Source of the DNA: Aurantiacibacter suaedae
GTDB taxonomy: Bacteria > Pseudomonadota > Alphaproteobacteria > Sphingomonadales > Sphingomonadaceae
DNA length: 64,000 nucleotides
Direction of reading: 5' to 3'
Assembly: GCF_005434915.1 (NCBI RefSeq)
Contig: NZ_SKCG01000002.1
Span: 434,948-498,947, forward strand
In this document: piece by piece, positions 43,291 through 51,702 of the stretch
Layout of the letters: each line of letters opens with the position of its first letter
Position numbering within the stretch: position 1 is the stretch's first letter
Translations under genes and position numbers: made by a program
The notes under the pieces: model-generated
What the model was told of the DNA's origin: nothing
The model's database searches: none
Seen by the model: only the letters and a program-made list of their open reading frames with translations

Positions 43291-44922
43291 TCAGTTGACG
43301 CGCTGGCGGTTCTCCAGCCGATCAATCTCGCGCACCGGCTCTTCATTCGCACCCGAAGCTGGCACCAGCGTAGCAAGCGCCGCGCCCGGCTCGACCGTTT
43401 GCCAGCGCGCAAGGCTGGCGCGGAAATTTGCCAGCTCGCGCCCTTCGAGCTGCGCCCGGTTGACGAATTTGACGCTCGCCGGATTGATCGCCCGGCCGCC
43501 GCGGTACATTTCATAGTGCAGGTGCGGCCCGGTCGAGAGGCCGGTGGAGCCGACATAGCCGATCACCTGCCCGCGCTTGACCGACTGGCCCGAGCGAACC
43601 GCCATCCGGCTCATATGGCAATAGCGTGTTTCCAACCCGCCGCCATGCGACAGCTTGACCGCGTTGCCGCAGCCCCCGGCGCGACCGGCGGAAACCACCC
43701 GGGCATCGCTCACCGCGACAATCGGCGTTCCGCTGCGGGCGCGGAAATCCATGCCCGAATGCATCCGGCGGTAGCCGAGGATCGGGTGACGCCGCATCCC
43801 GAAGTTCGACGAAATCGGGCCGGGCACGGGTGCCACCATGCCCTGACGCTGCTCGCCAACTCCGCCAGCATCGTAAAACAGGCCCTCGCGGCCCCAGCGC
43901 ATCATCTGCTTGCGCGGCTGCCCGTCGCGCACAATCGCCGCATATTGCAGCTTGCCGACCTCGATCTCGCCGGTGGCGGCGCGCTTGTAGTCGATAATGA
44001 AGTCGAACTCGTCGGTCGCCGAGATATCGCGGTCGAGGTTGAGCTCCTCGCCGATGGTGCGCAGAAATTGCTGCACTGCGCTGGGCGGCGCGCCGGCGGC
44101 GCGGGCGGAACGGTAAATCCCCTCACCCACCGTGCCGCGAATGCGCAAGGGCGTGGCGTCGACGGCAATCGGCCGCGGCACCAGCGCCAATGCGCCATTT
44201 TCGCGCCGCTCGACCGCCAGTTGCAGATCGAACCGCGCGCGAAACGACAAGCCATCGACCGGGCGCGGCGCATCAAGCGACGAGCGGCGGCCAAGCGTGA
44301 TATCGACCTGCGTGCCGGGCGCGATCTCGCTCAAGGGCATGGCACCTGCCACCATTCCCGCAATCTGCTCCGCCTCGCCGGAGCCAACCCCGGCGCGGCG
44401 CAGCATCCGTTCGAACCCGTCGCCTTGCGTTAGCGTTGCGACAAGATCGATACGCGGGCGTTCGGGTGCGCTGGCCAGTTCTTCAACCCTGAAGGTCGCG
44501 CCCATGCGGCGGCCACTATCGGCGCCAAGGCCAAGCGGCATGATCATCTGGCTGCGGAATTCGTCGCGCACACGGTCGTCGATCCGCATGGCGGGCGCGG
44601 CTTCGACCGGCGAAAAACCGGGCCAGGCGGCAATGGCGATGGCGGACAAGCCCAGCATCGTGGCAGTGCCGCGCAGCCAGCGCGCCGAGCCGATATCCTG
44701 CGCCAGATCGGTGGCCAGTTCATTGCGCTGGAACATCAGGCCGATGCGGCGACGCATCTGACCGAGCCGTTCGCGCTTGCCGGAAAAGCGCGCGATGGTG
44801 CGTTTGCCTTCGCTGGTTTGCGCGGCATCGGCCTGGCATTCCATCCGGTCGGTCGACTGTTCGGCAGGCGGTCGCGGCGCGTCCTTGTCGCTCCATACGA
44901 TTGCCCGGCGCTTGCTGGCCAA
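43291..44922 (-). CDS. M23 metallopeptidase with membrane anchor
   Basis: A 543-residue murein endopeptidase. The N-terminal 85 residues are cytoplasmic and basic, then a membrane anchor at about 85-103 (GTATMLGLSAIAIAAWPGF), a helical and LysM/OapA-like periplasmic section, and a C-terminal M23 domain with all ligands: RMHSGMDF, TRYCHMSR, HLHYEMYRG. The middle section (GEGIYRSARAAGAPPSAVQQFLRTIGEELNL) is typical of MepM-like enzymes. Divergent from the helicase gene. Confidence 0.92.
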   Translation of the reverse strand: MASKRRAIVWSDKDAPRPPAEQSTDRMECQADAAQTSEGKRTIARFSGKRERLGQMRRRIGLMFQRNELATDLAQDIGSARWLRGTATMLGLSAIAIAAWPGFSPVEAAPAMRIDDRVRDEFRSQMIMPLGLGADSGRRMGATFRVEELASAPERPRIDLVATLTQGDGFERMLRRAGVGSGEAEQIAGMVAGAMPLSEIAPGTQVDITLGRRSSLDAPRPVDGLSFRARFDLQLAVERRENGALALVPRPIAVDATPLRIRGTVGEGIYRSARAAGAPPSAVQQFLRTIGEELNLDRDISATDEFDFIIDYKRAATGEIEVGKLQYAAIVRDGQPRKQMMRWGREGLFYDAGGVGEQRQGMVAPVPGPISSNFGMRRHPILGYRRMHSGMDFRARSGTPIVAVSDARVVSAGRAGGCGNAVKLSHGGGLETRYCHMSRMAVRSGQSVKRGQVIGYVGSTGLSTGPHLHYEMYRGGRAINPASVKFVNRAQLEGRELANFRASLARWQTVEPGAALATLVPASGANEEPVREIDRLENRQRVN

Positions 44923-45024
44923 AATTCTGCTCCTTGCGGCCCGGCTTGCTTCTGCCCCTAAGGGCGCGTCGAGCCAATCTACGATATCGCGCGATTTTCT
45001 AGCTAAAGCCCTGCCGCAATAAAG

Positions 45025-45039
45025 TTAATTCGCATCTAA
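45025..45039. promoter_or_regulatory. CtrA-like motif between M23 peptidase and helicase genes
   Basis: TTAA (45025-45028), seven bases, CTAA (45036-45039): one mismatch from TTAA-N7-TTAA, in the 216-base divergent gap, which is unusually AT-rich at 44990-45045. It could regulate either flanking gene. Candidate only. Confidence 0.3.
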
Positions 45040-45138
45040 TGTCGATGAGAGGACTCGCACGAGCGTCCAAATGCTCCACGCCCTTATCGCCCCGATAAGC
45101 TTGCGCGAAACCGAACGGCCCGGCATGATTGCATCGTT

Positions 45139-47775
45139 GTGCCCCGTTCTGACGCTACTGCGACCATTCGCGCCGTGCTCGGCCCCACCAACACGGGCAA
45201 GACGCATCTCGCTATCGAGCGCATGTGCGCCCATTCGAGCGGCGCGATGGGCTTTCCGCTCCGCCTGCTGGCGCGCGAGGTCTATGACCGGGTGCGCGCA
45301 ATCAAGGGCGACAAACAGGTCGCGCTGATCACCGGCGAGGAGCGGATCGAGCCGCCACAGGCCCGCTATTACCTGTGTACCGCCGAAGCCATGCCCCGAG
45401 ACGGAGGCGGAAAGGCCTTCGTCGCGCTGGACGAGGCGCAGCTGGGCGCGGACCGGGATCGCGGCCACATCTTCACCGACCGTCTGCTTCACGCGCGCGG
45501 ACGCGAGGAAACGATGATCCTCGGCGCGGGCACGCTCGAACCGCTGGTACGCGCGCTGGTGCCCGAGGCGCGGATCGAGGAGCGGCCGCGTTTTTCCACG
45601 CTGCACCATGCGGGGCCGGTGAAACTTTCACGGCTGCCCAAGCGCTCGGCCGTGGTCGCCTTCTCGATCGAGCAAGTCTATCAAACCGCCGAGCTGCTGC
45701 GCCGGTTTCGCGGCGGCGCGGCGGTGGTGATGGGCGCATTGAGCCCGCAGACGCGCAACCGCCAGGTCGAGCTGTTCCAGTCGGGCGAGGTCGACTACAT
45801 CGTCGCCACCGATGCCATCGGCATGGGGCTTAACCTCGATGTCCATCATGTTGCCTTTGCGGGCCTCGAAAAGTTCGACGGGGTGCGCCAGCGCCGCCTC
45901 ACCCCCGCCGAAATGGCTCAGATCGCCGGGCGCGCTGGTCGCCACCAGACCGATGGCAGCTTCGGCACCCTGTCAGGCAATCGCGGCCACGCCGCGCTCG
46001 AACTGAGCGACGACGAGGTCTACGCTATCGAGCAGCACCGCTTCGCACCGCTGACCCGGCTGTTCTGGCGCAACCCCGAACCGCGCTTCGATTCGATAGA
46101 CCGGCTGATCGCCGATCTCGAAATGCGCCCCGATCATCCGGCCATGGCCGCCGCGCCCGAGGCGATCGACCTCGCCGTGCTGCGCCGCCTTGCCGAAGAC
46201 AGCGAGATTCGCGCCGCCACACGCGGCCATGCGCAGGTGCGGCGGTTCTGGGAGGTGTGCCAGCTGCCCGATTTCCGCCAGCAGGGCAGCGATGCCCATG
46301 CACGTTTCGTCGCCCGCCTCTGGCGCGACCTGAAGGGCGGCCATATCGGCGCCGACTTCGTCGCCAATCGGATCGGCGAGCTTGACCGGCCCGAAGGGGA
46401 TATCGACACGCTGCAAGGGCGGCTATCGGCAATCCGCTCTTGGGCCTATATCTGCCAGCGGCCCGACTGGGTGCTGGCGCGTGACGAGATGGCCGCCCGC
46501 GCCCGGGCAGTGGAGGCGCGGCTGTCCGATGCTCTTCACCAAAGGCTAACCGAACGTTTCGTAAATCGCCGAACCTCGGTATTGATGCGGGGAATGGGAA
46601 AGGATGCAGGACTTTTGCGGGTAAAACTTGAAGACGACGGGCGAGTCATGGTCGAGGACCATGCCATCGGCCACCTTGAGGGCTTCCGCTTCGTGGTCGA
46701 CCAGACCGCGGGCCAGGAAGACCGCAAGCTGATGCTCGCCGCCGCCGAAAAGCATATGCCCGCGTTGCTGGCGCAAAAGGCGCAGAAGCTGATCACCAGC
46801 GAACTGGGCGACGTCGCGATTGCGAACGGCGGCCTGTGGCGCGGCGATCAGCAGGTGGCGACGCTCGAGCGCGGCAAGAGCGCGAGCCGCCCCCGGCTCG
46901 TGATGGCCAAGGAACTCGGCAACCTCGATCCGGCGCACCGCGCGCAGCTTTCCGAAGCGCTTGACGTGTGGCTTGAGGGCGCCCTTGCCCCGCTCACCCC
47001 GCTGCGCGCCATCGAGGATGCGACCAGCGATCCCGAAGCGGGCAGCGAAGTGCGCGCCCTGCTGCTGACGCTTGCCGAACGCGGCGGCAGTGTTCCGCGC
47101 GAAGAGGCAGGGCTTGCCAACCTGCCCAAGGAGCGCCGCCCGCTGCTGCGCAAGCTTGGCGTCTCCATCGGCGCGCTTGACGTGTTCGTGCCCGCCCTGC
47201 TGCGCCCGGCAGCGCGCAAGCTGCTGCACGAACTGGGGCTGGATCGTCGCCCGGTTTCCGAAACGATGGCTCCGGTGATCGCAGCCGACAGGCAGCTTCC
47301 CGCAGGCTATCGCCGCGCGGGCGAGCAGGCGGTGCGGCTCGACATGGCGGAAAAACTGTTCCGCGCCGCGCACGAGCAGCGGCTCAAGATCGCCGACACC
47401 AAGGATACGCGCGGCTTTGCGATAGACACCGCGCTTGCCACCAGCATGGGCCTGTCGCCAGAAAGCTTTCGCGGCCTGATGAAAGATGCGGGCTTCCGTC
47501 AGGGCGAGCCGGTGGCCATGGCCGAGGGGGCCTATGGCCCGCCGCGCCCGGTGCCCTGGACCTGGCGCCCCCCGCGCAAGGATTTCCGCCCGGCGCGGCA
47601 ACCGCAACATGGCAACGACCGGAACAAGGATCGGGATCGGGGCAAAGGCCGGGGTAAACCCGGCGCGAAAGGGAAAGGTCGGCCGCAGCGCGACAATCGT
47701 CCCGCCGGGGACCACCGCCCTGCCACCGGCAACGCCTTCGCCGGGCTCGCCGACCTTTTGGGGAGCAAAAGCTAG
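45139..47775 (+). CDS. Suv3-like RNA helicase
   Basis: An 878-residue SF2 helicase of the Suv3 type, the mitochondrial RNA-degradation helicase with alphaproteobacterial relatives. Motif I is GPTNTGKTHLAIER at 15-28, motif II is DEAQ (FVALDEAQLGADRDRGH), and the helicase C domain has FQSGEVDYIVATDAIGMGLNLDVHHVAF and QIAGRAGRHQTDG. The C-terminal half holds Suv3-specific helical regions, then a Lys/Arg/Gly-rich disordered tail of about 80 residues, likely RNA binding. It starts at GTG 45139. Coupled by 3 bases to the S4 gene. Confidence 0.9.
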   Translation: MPRSDATATIRAVLGPTNTGKTHLAIERMCAHSSGAMGFPLRLLAREVYDRVRAIKGDKQVALITGEERIEPPQARYYLCTAEAMPRDGGGKAFVALDEAQLGADRDRGHIFTDRLLHARGREETMILGAGTLEPLVRALVPEARIEERPRFSTLHHAGPVKLSRLPKRSAVVAFSIEQVYQTAELLRRFRGGAAVVMGALSPQTRNRQVELFQSGEVDYIVATDAIGMGLNLDVHHVAFAGLEKFDGVRQRRLTPAEMAQIAGRAGRHQTDGSFGTLSGNRGHAALELSDDEVYAIEQHRFAPLTRLFWRNPEPRFDSIDRLIADLEMRPDHPAMAAAPEAIDLAVLRRLAEDSEIRAATRGHAQVRRFWEVCQLPDFRQQGSDAHARFVARLWRDLKGGHIGADFVANRIGELDRPEGDIDTLQGRLSAIRSWAYICQRPDWVLARDEMAARARAVEARLSDALHQRLTERFVNRRTSVLMRGMGKDAGLLRVKLEDDGRVMVEDHAIGHLEGFRFVVDQTAGQEDRKLMLAAAEKHMPALLAQKAQKLITSELGDVAIANGGLWRGDQQVATLERGKSASRPRLVMAKELGNLDPAHRAQLSEALDVWLEGALAPLTPLRAIEDATSDPEAGSEVRALLLTLAERGGSVPREEAGLANLPKERRPLLRKLGVSIGALDVFVPALLRPAARKLLHELGLDRRPVSETMAPVIAADRQLPAGYRRAGEQAVRLDMAEKLFRAAHEQRLKIADTKDTRGFAIDTALATSMGLSPESFRGLMKDAGFRQGEPVAMAEGAYGPPRPVPWTWRPPRKDFRPARQPQHGNDRNKDRDRGKGRGKPGAKGKGRPQRDNRPAGDHRPATGNAFAGLADLLGSKS

Positions 47776-47778
47776 CAG

Positions 47779-48132
47779 ATGGCGTCAGGAGGCGGCCTTC
47801 GGCTTGATCTCCTGCTCGTCAGGCTTCGCTTCGTGCGTACCCGCTCCGCGGCCCGCCAATGGGTGGAACGGGGGCATATCCGTCGCAATCGCCAGCGGAT
47901 CACCAAGCCGGGGGCGCTGATCTTGCCCGGCGACGTACTCACGCTGCCCATGCCGCATCATGTCCGCCTGATAGAAATCCTTGCTTTGCCGGACCGGCGC
48001 GGACCGGCTAGCGAAGCGCAGCAACACTATCGCGCGCTTGACGAAGGCGGCGCAATCGCCATAGCAAGCCGCGTTTCCCGGCCCGCTTCAGATGGGGTCG
48101 GCCAACTGATCGAAGGACACAGTGCACCATGA
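47779..48132 (+). CDS. S4-domain RNA-binding protein (Hsp15-like)
   Basis: A 117-residue basic protein with one S4 domain at about 8-66: [51 protein letters not shown]. It resembles Hsp15 and may bind rRNA or stalled 50S subunits. The C-terminus is low complexity. It lies between the helicase gene (3-base gap) and fdxA (4-base overlap, ATGA), consistent with an RNA-metabolism operon. Confidence 0.88.
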   Translation: MASGGGLRLDLLLVRLRFVRTRSAARQWVERGHIRRNRQRITKPGALILPGDVLTLPMPHHVRLIEILALPDRRGPASEAQQHYRALDEGGAIAIASRVSRPASDGVGQLIEGHSAP

Positions 48133-48467
48133 CCTACGTCGTCACCGACGCCTGCATCAAATGCAAGTACACCGATTGCGTCGAAGTCTGTCCGGTTGAC
48201 TGTTTCTACGAGGGCGAGAACATGCTCGTCATCAATCCTTCGGAATGCATCGACTGCGGCGTGTGCGAGCCCGAGTGCCCAGCCGAAGCGATCCTGCCCG
48301 ATACCGAGGGCGGGCTTGAGGCCTGGCTTGAGCTGAACACAAAATATTCGGCAGAGTGGCCCAACATCACCGAAAAGAAAGATCCGCCCGCCGATGCCGA
48401 CGAGCACAAGGGCGAAGAGGGCAAACTCGACAAGTACTTCTCGCCCGAACCCGGCGAAGGCGACTGA
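48129..48467 (+). CDS. fdxA: 7Fe ferredoxin FdxA
   Basis: A 112-residue bacterial 7Fe ([3Fe-4S][4Fe-4S]) ferredoxin. Cysteines are in [23 protein letters not shown] and [17 protein letters not shown]. The tail from about 58 is typical of the Azotobacter FdI family. Its start overlaps the S4 gene by 4 bases. The 289-base gap after it contains an AT-rich promoter candidate for carD. Confidence 0.94.
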   Translation: MTYVVTDACIKCKYTDCVEVCPVDCFYEGENMLVINPSECIDCGVCEPECPAEAILPDTEGGLEAWLELNTKYSAEWPNITEKKDPPADADEHKGEEGKLDKYFSPEPGEGD

Positions 48468-48568
48468 TTCGCTGCCTTTTTTCGGCGGCGCTGTCCGGCT
48501 TGGCCGCCTCCTAGCTTAGGCAAATCCCCTGAGAGCGGGGCCGCTTATCCCTTTCTGAGCGGAGGGGG

Positions 48569-48599
48569 TGGCAATTATGTTACGAATCTGTTATATACT
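48569..48599 (+). promoter_or_regulatory. Candidate carD promoter
   Basis: TGGCAA (48569-48574, three of six -35 bases) and TATATA (48592-48597), spacing 17, lie in an AT-rich island (48571-48600) of a GC-rich gap. It implies a leader of about 150 bases before the carD ATG at 48757. Hairpins at 48541-48562 precede it. Confidence 0.35.
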
Positions 48600-48756
48600 T
48601 GTGCAACTGCTGCGGTTTCCGCGCGGCAGGCGGATTAGGAAGGCAGGCTCCCCGCTCTCACTCAGAACAAGCACCCAATAAGGTCGCCGATGGGTCGCGC
48701 GGCCTCGTAAGTGTTTGACGCTGGGTCTGCTGGTCCTGTCGATGAAAGGAAAATCC

Positions 48757-49290
48757 ATGGCAACCAGTGCGCCCGCCTTCGAAGTCGGCGATTATGTTGT
48801 TTACCCCAAGCACGGTGTGGGCCGTGTGACCGAGCTCCAGAGCGAAGAAATCGCCGGTATGAAGCTCGATCTCTATGTTCTCCGCTTCGAAAAGGAACGC
48901 ATGACTCTGCGCGTTCCTGTGAACAAGGTCGAAGCGATCGGCATGCGCAAGCTGTCTTCCGACAAGACGCTGAAAGAAGCGATGGAAACGCTCAAGGGCA
49001 AGCCCAAGGTCAAGCGCACCATGTGGAGCCGCCGCGCGCAGGAATACGAAGCGAAGATCAACTCGGGCGACCTAGTGTCGATTGCCGAGGTAACGCGCGA
49101 CCTGTTCCGCCCCGACGACCAGCCCGAGCAGTCCTATTCCGAACGCCAGATTTTCGAGGCTGCCTCCAGCCGCCTCGCCCGCGAACTGGCGGCGATGGAA
49201 AAGACCGACGAGCCGGCTGCGCTCACCAAGATCCTGCAGGTGCTGAACGAGCACGCTCCGCAGTATTACGAGAACACCGAAGACGCCTGA
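48757..49290 (+). CDS. carD: CarD-family transcription regulator (CdnL)
   Basis: A 177-residue protein that binds RNA polymerase beta and the -10 region to stabilise open complexes, essential in several alphaproteobacteria (CdnL in Caulobacter). The Tudor-like N-terminal domain is FEVGDYVVYPKHGVGRVTEL (about 8-27) through LYVLRFEKERMTLRVPVNK. The C-terminal helical DNA-binding domain has SRRAQEYEAKINSGDLVSIAEVTRDLFRP. ATG 48757 has a clear AAAGGA 7 bases before it. A terminator follows at 49312. Confidence 0.95.
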   Translation: MATSAPAFEVGDYVVYPKHGVGRVTELQSEEIAGMKLDLYVLRFEKERMTLRVPVNKVEAIGMRKLSSDKTLKEAMETLKGKPKVKRTMWSRRAQEYEAKINSGDLVSIAEVTRDLFRPDDQPEQSYSERQIFEAASSRLARELAAMEKTDEPAALTKILQVLNEHAPQYYENTEDA

Positions 49291-49311
49291 TCTTCGGCTT
49301 CTTGCATGACG

Positions 49312-49349
49312 AAAAGGGCCGCCCGCCTCGCCGCGCGCGGCCCTTTTTC
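49312..49349 (+). terminator. Intrinsic terminator after carD
   Basis: AAAAGGGCCGC (49312-49322) pairs with GCGGCCCTTTT (49337-49347), followed by T-rich sequence. It stands 21 bases after the carD stop. Near-symmetric, so it could also work on the minus strand. Confidence 0.88.
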
Positions 49350-49409
49350 GTGTTCACCGCGCTTTCACGTGTTCACCCTAGAGTACCGAAAACCAAGGAG
49401 ATGCGGGAC

Positions 49410-49727
49410 ATGCAAAGACATCTGGCGATAGCCGTACTCGGGCTTGCCCCGCTGACCGGGGGATGCCTGGCAAAGACGGCGTTCGACGTGGCGACCGCGC
49501 CTGTGCGGGTGGTGTCGCAGGGGGCGGACTGGGCCACCACCAGCCAGGACGAAGCCGACCGCAACCGGGGCCGCGAAATGCGCCGCCGCGAAGCGCGCCT
49601 GGGCGATCTTCAGAGCGACTATGAACGAGAGGCCGATCGCTGCGAGCGCGGACGCGAGGAATCTTGCCGCGAGGCCATCGCAATCCGCCGCGAAATCGAC
49701 TCGGAGCTGAACGAACCGCTGCGCTAG
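49410..49727 (+). CDS. Small lipoprotein with arginine-rich helix
   Basis: A 105-residue lipoprotein. The signal MQRHLAIAVLGLAPLTGGC ends in lipobox LTGGC (Cys19), followed by AKTAFDVATAPVRVVSQGADWATTSQ, a recurrent motif in sphingomonad lipoproteins, then a long Arg/Glu helix to the end. ATG 49410 is favoured by AAGGAG nine bases upstream; ATG 49401 is immediately next to it. Function unknown. It overlaps the convergent Sua5-like gene by 4 bases. Confidence 0.8.
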   Translation: MQRHLAIAVLGLAPLTGGCLAKTAFDVATAPVRVVSQGADWATTSQDEADRNRGREMRRREARLGDLQSDYEREADRCERGREESCREAIAIRREIDSELNEPLR

Positions 49728-50665
49728 GCCGCAGCGCGGCGCAGGCGGTCGGCGATTGCTTCGCCCATTCCTTCGTGTGGAATCGGGGCGACGGCGATCC
49801 TCTTTTGCGGCGCAGCAGCCGCTTCGTGGAGGCATTGATAAAGCCGCGCTGCTGCCTCGGCGAGATCGCCATCGGGTGAGAGATTCGTGCTGCCGGCGAT
49901 GGCGCCGAACCCGATCAGAAACTCGCCCGCAGCTGCCTCGCGCGCATCGAGCCGCACCGGTTTACCCGGCGAATAGTGCTTGCGCATCTGCCCCGGAGCC
50001 TCGATTTTCGCGCCCGACGAGGCGCTTTGCGGCCCCACAATTGATTCAATCGCCCGCCGTTCGACCGGGCCGGGTCGCAGCAGGCTCCACCCGCCATCAT
50101 CGCGCAGCGCAACGATGGTCGATTCGAGACCCATCGCGCAGGCACCGCCATCGAGAATCGGCGGACACCCATCACCGAGCGACTCGCGAACGTGGTCAGG
50201 CCGGGTCGGGCTGACACCAAGGCTGCGGTTGGCCGAGGGGGCGGCCAGCGGCAACCCTACAGCCTCAAGCAACTGCACCATCACCGGATGACCCGGACAG
50301 CGAACGGCAATCGTCGGCAGACCCGCGCTGACGGCAGGCGCGATGGAGCTCTCGGCGCGCGCAGGGAGCACCATGGTCAGCGGGCCGGGCCAGAACGCCT
50401 CGGCCAGCCGGAGTCCCCGCTCATCGAACAGCGCGAGTTGCTCGGCCTGTGCAAGCGTGGCGACATGCACGATCAGCGGGTTGAAATCAGGCCGCCCCTT
50501 CGTGCGATAGATTTTCGCCACCGCCTCGGCGCTGTCCGCACGGGCGGCGAGGCCATAGACAGTTTCGGTCGGCACCGCGACCAGCTCGCCAGCGCTCAGC
50601 AGCTCGGCCGCTCTCGCGATGCCCTGCGCATCGGGCGCAATCAGCCTGTCTGCCTTACCAACCAT
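49724..50665 (-). CDS. L-threonylcarbamoyladenylate synthase (Sua5 type)
   Basis: A 313-residue enzyme that makes threonylcarbamoyl-AMP for t6A37 of ANN-reading tRNAs. The YrdC domain (about 1-205) has GELVAVPTETVYGLAARADS, IYRTKGRPDFNPLIVHV and ALPxR-like MVLPARAESSIAP. The C-terminal Sua5 domain (about 215-313) is present, so it is Sua5 rather than the short TsaC. ATG at 50665 (MVGKADRLIAPD). Converges with the lipoprotein gene. Confidence 0.93.
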   Translation of the reverse strand: MVGKADRLIAPDAQGIARAAELLSAGELVAVPTETVYGLAARADSAEAVAKIYRTKGRPDFNPLIVHVATLAQAEQLALFDERGLRLAEAFWPGPLTMVLPARAESSIAPAVSAGLPTIAVRCPGHPVMVQLLEAVGLPLAAPSANRSLGVSPTRPDHVRESLGDGCPPILDGGACAMGLESTIVALRDDGGWSLLRPGPVERRAIESIVGPQSASSGAKIEAPGQMRKHYSPGKPVRLDAREAAAGEFLIGFGAIAGSTNLSPDGDLAEAAARLYQCLHEAAAAPQKRIAVAPIPHEGMGEAIADRLRRAAA

Positions 50666-50745
50666 GCTCCGCCGCTAGCCCGCGCGGGGGCTTTGGCCAA
50701 GGCCCAAGCTTGACGCGCGCGCTGCAAACGGCTGTTTCGCTAGGT

Positions 50746-51567
50746 ATGACCACAGAGAACGACCTGTTGCGCCGCCTCGCCGAGGCCCTCGCCCAAGCAG
50801 ACACCGCCACGGCGACCGACTGGGCCGCCAGCCCCGCCTATGTCTGGGACAGCCACGGAGGCCGCCCAGTCGCGCGAATCGTGGCGCAGAAGCTCGATTT
50901 GTTGCGCGGGATCGACCGGCAGAAAGAGGCCGTCGTCGCCAACGTCGAGCGGCTCGCCGCAGGCCACGCCGCGCACGACATGCTGCTGTGGGGCGCACGC
51001 GGCACGGGCAAGTCGGCACTGGTGAAGGCTGCGGTCGCCGCAGCTCAGGCGGATGGTGGCAATATTGCGCTGGTGCAGGTCGCCACCGATGCCGTCTCCA
51101 CCCTCCCCGCCCTCTTCGCGCAGCTTGCCAAGGTGGGGCGCAACTTCCTCGTCTTCATCGACGACCTGGGCTTTGCCGAGGGCGACAGCGTCACCCCGCG
51201 CCACCTGCGCAGCTGGCTCGATGGCGGGGTGGAGGCACGGCCCGCCAACGTGCGGCTCGCCGTCACCTCGAACCGGCGCGCGATCCTCGCCCGCGATATG
51301 AGCGAGCAGGACGACCCGATCAATCCGCGCGACGTGGTCGACGACCAACTTGCCCTGGCTGATCGCTTCGGGCTGTCGCTCGGCTTCCATGCGATGACTC
51401 AGGACGACTATCTGGCCGTCCTGCGCGGCTATGCGGAAGAATTCGGCCTCACGCTATATGAGGACGAGGCGCTGGGCTGGGCGAAGCGGCGCGGTGCGCG
51501 CTCAGGGCGAATCGCCTGGCATTTCATCACCGAACTTGCGGGCCGCGCGGGCAAGACGCTCGACTAG
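50746..51567 (+). CDS. DUF815 family AAA+ ATPase
   Basis: A 273-residue P-loop ATPase of the DUF815 group. After an N-terminal segment (YVWDSHGGRPVARIVAQKLDLLRGIDRQKEAV) comes Walker A GARGTGKSALVKA, Walker B FLVFIDDLGFAEGD and a sensor region LAVTSNRRAIL. The C-terminal helical lid has FGLTLYEDEALGWAKRRG. Function unknown. ATG 50746 is preferred over the TTG at 50710. It is divergent from the Sua5 gene, 80 bases away. Confidence 0.9.
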   Translation: MTTENDLLRRLAEALAQADTATATDWAASPAYVWDSHGGRPVARIVAQKLDLLRGIDRQKEAVVANVERLAAGHAAHDMLLWGARGTGKSALVKAAVAAAQADGGNIALVQVATDAVSTLPALFAQLAKVGRNFLVFIDDLGFAEGDSVTPRHLRSWLDGGVEARPANVRLAVTSNRRAILARDMSEQDDPINPRDVVDDQLALADRFGLSLGFHAMTQDDYLAVLRGYAEEFGLTLYEDEALGWAKRRGARSGRIAWHFITELAGRAGKTLD

Positions 51568-51586
51568 ATTCCCGGAACCAAGCCCT

Positions 51587-51607
51587 GCCCCGGGTCAAGC
51601 CCGGGGC
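51587..51607. repeat. Palindromic hairpin of dispersed-repeat type
   Basis: GCCCCGGG (51587-51594) and CCCGGGGC (51600-51607) pair perfectly over loop TCAAG, followed by GAC. This form is familiar as a dispersed intergenic element in sphingomonads and Erythrobacter, where many copies occur. Only one copy is seen here. Confidence 0.6.
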
Positions 51608-51639
51608 GACGAATTCGCTTGCGTTACAATGCCCCTGCC

Positions 51640-51694
51640 CGTTCGTCCTGAGGAGGCACGAAGCCGCAGGCTGAGCGCCGTCTCGAAGGACAGC
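51640..51694. repeat. Probable dispersed intergenic repeat (GTTCGTCCTGAG type)
   Basis: The stretch begins CGTTCGTCCTGAGGAG and ends CTCGAAGGACAGCG, with imperfect inverted ends (GTCC-TGAG against CTCGAAGGAC). It resembles a repeat seen repeatedly in Erythrobacteraceae genomes. It sits just beyond the sugar dehydrogenase stop and may help end its transcript. Confidence 0.5.
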
Positions 51695-51702
51695 GCCCGA
51701 GC

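Noticed and set aside
46546-47715. A 389-codon frame antisense to the Suv3-like helicase gene
   Set aside because: Composition follows the complementary codons of the real gene; no start signal or domain.
49360-49376. TTTCACGTGTTCAC as a fourth parS
   Set aside because: Only the central CACGTG matches; the outer arms do not fit the 16-base palindrome.
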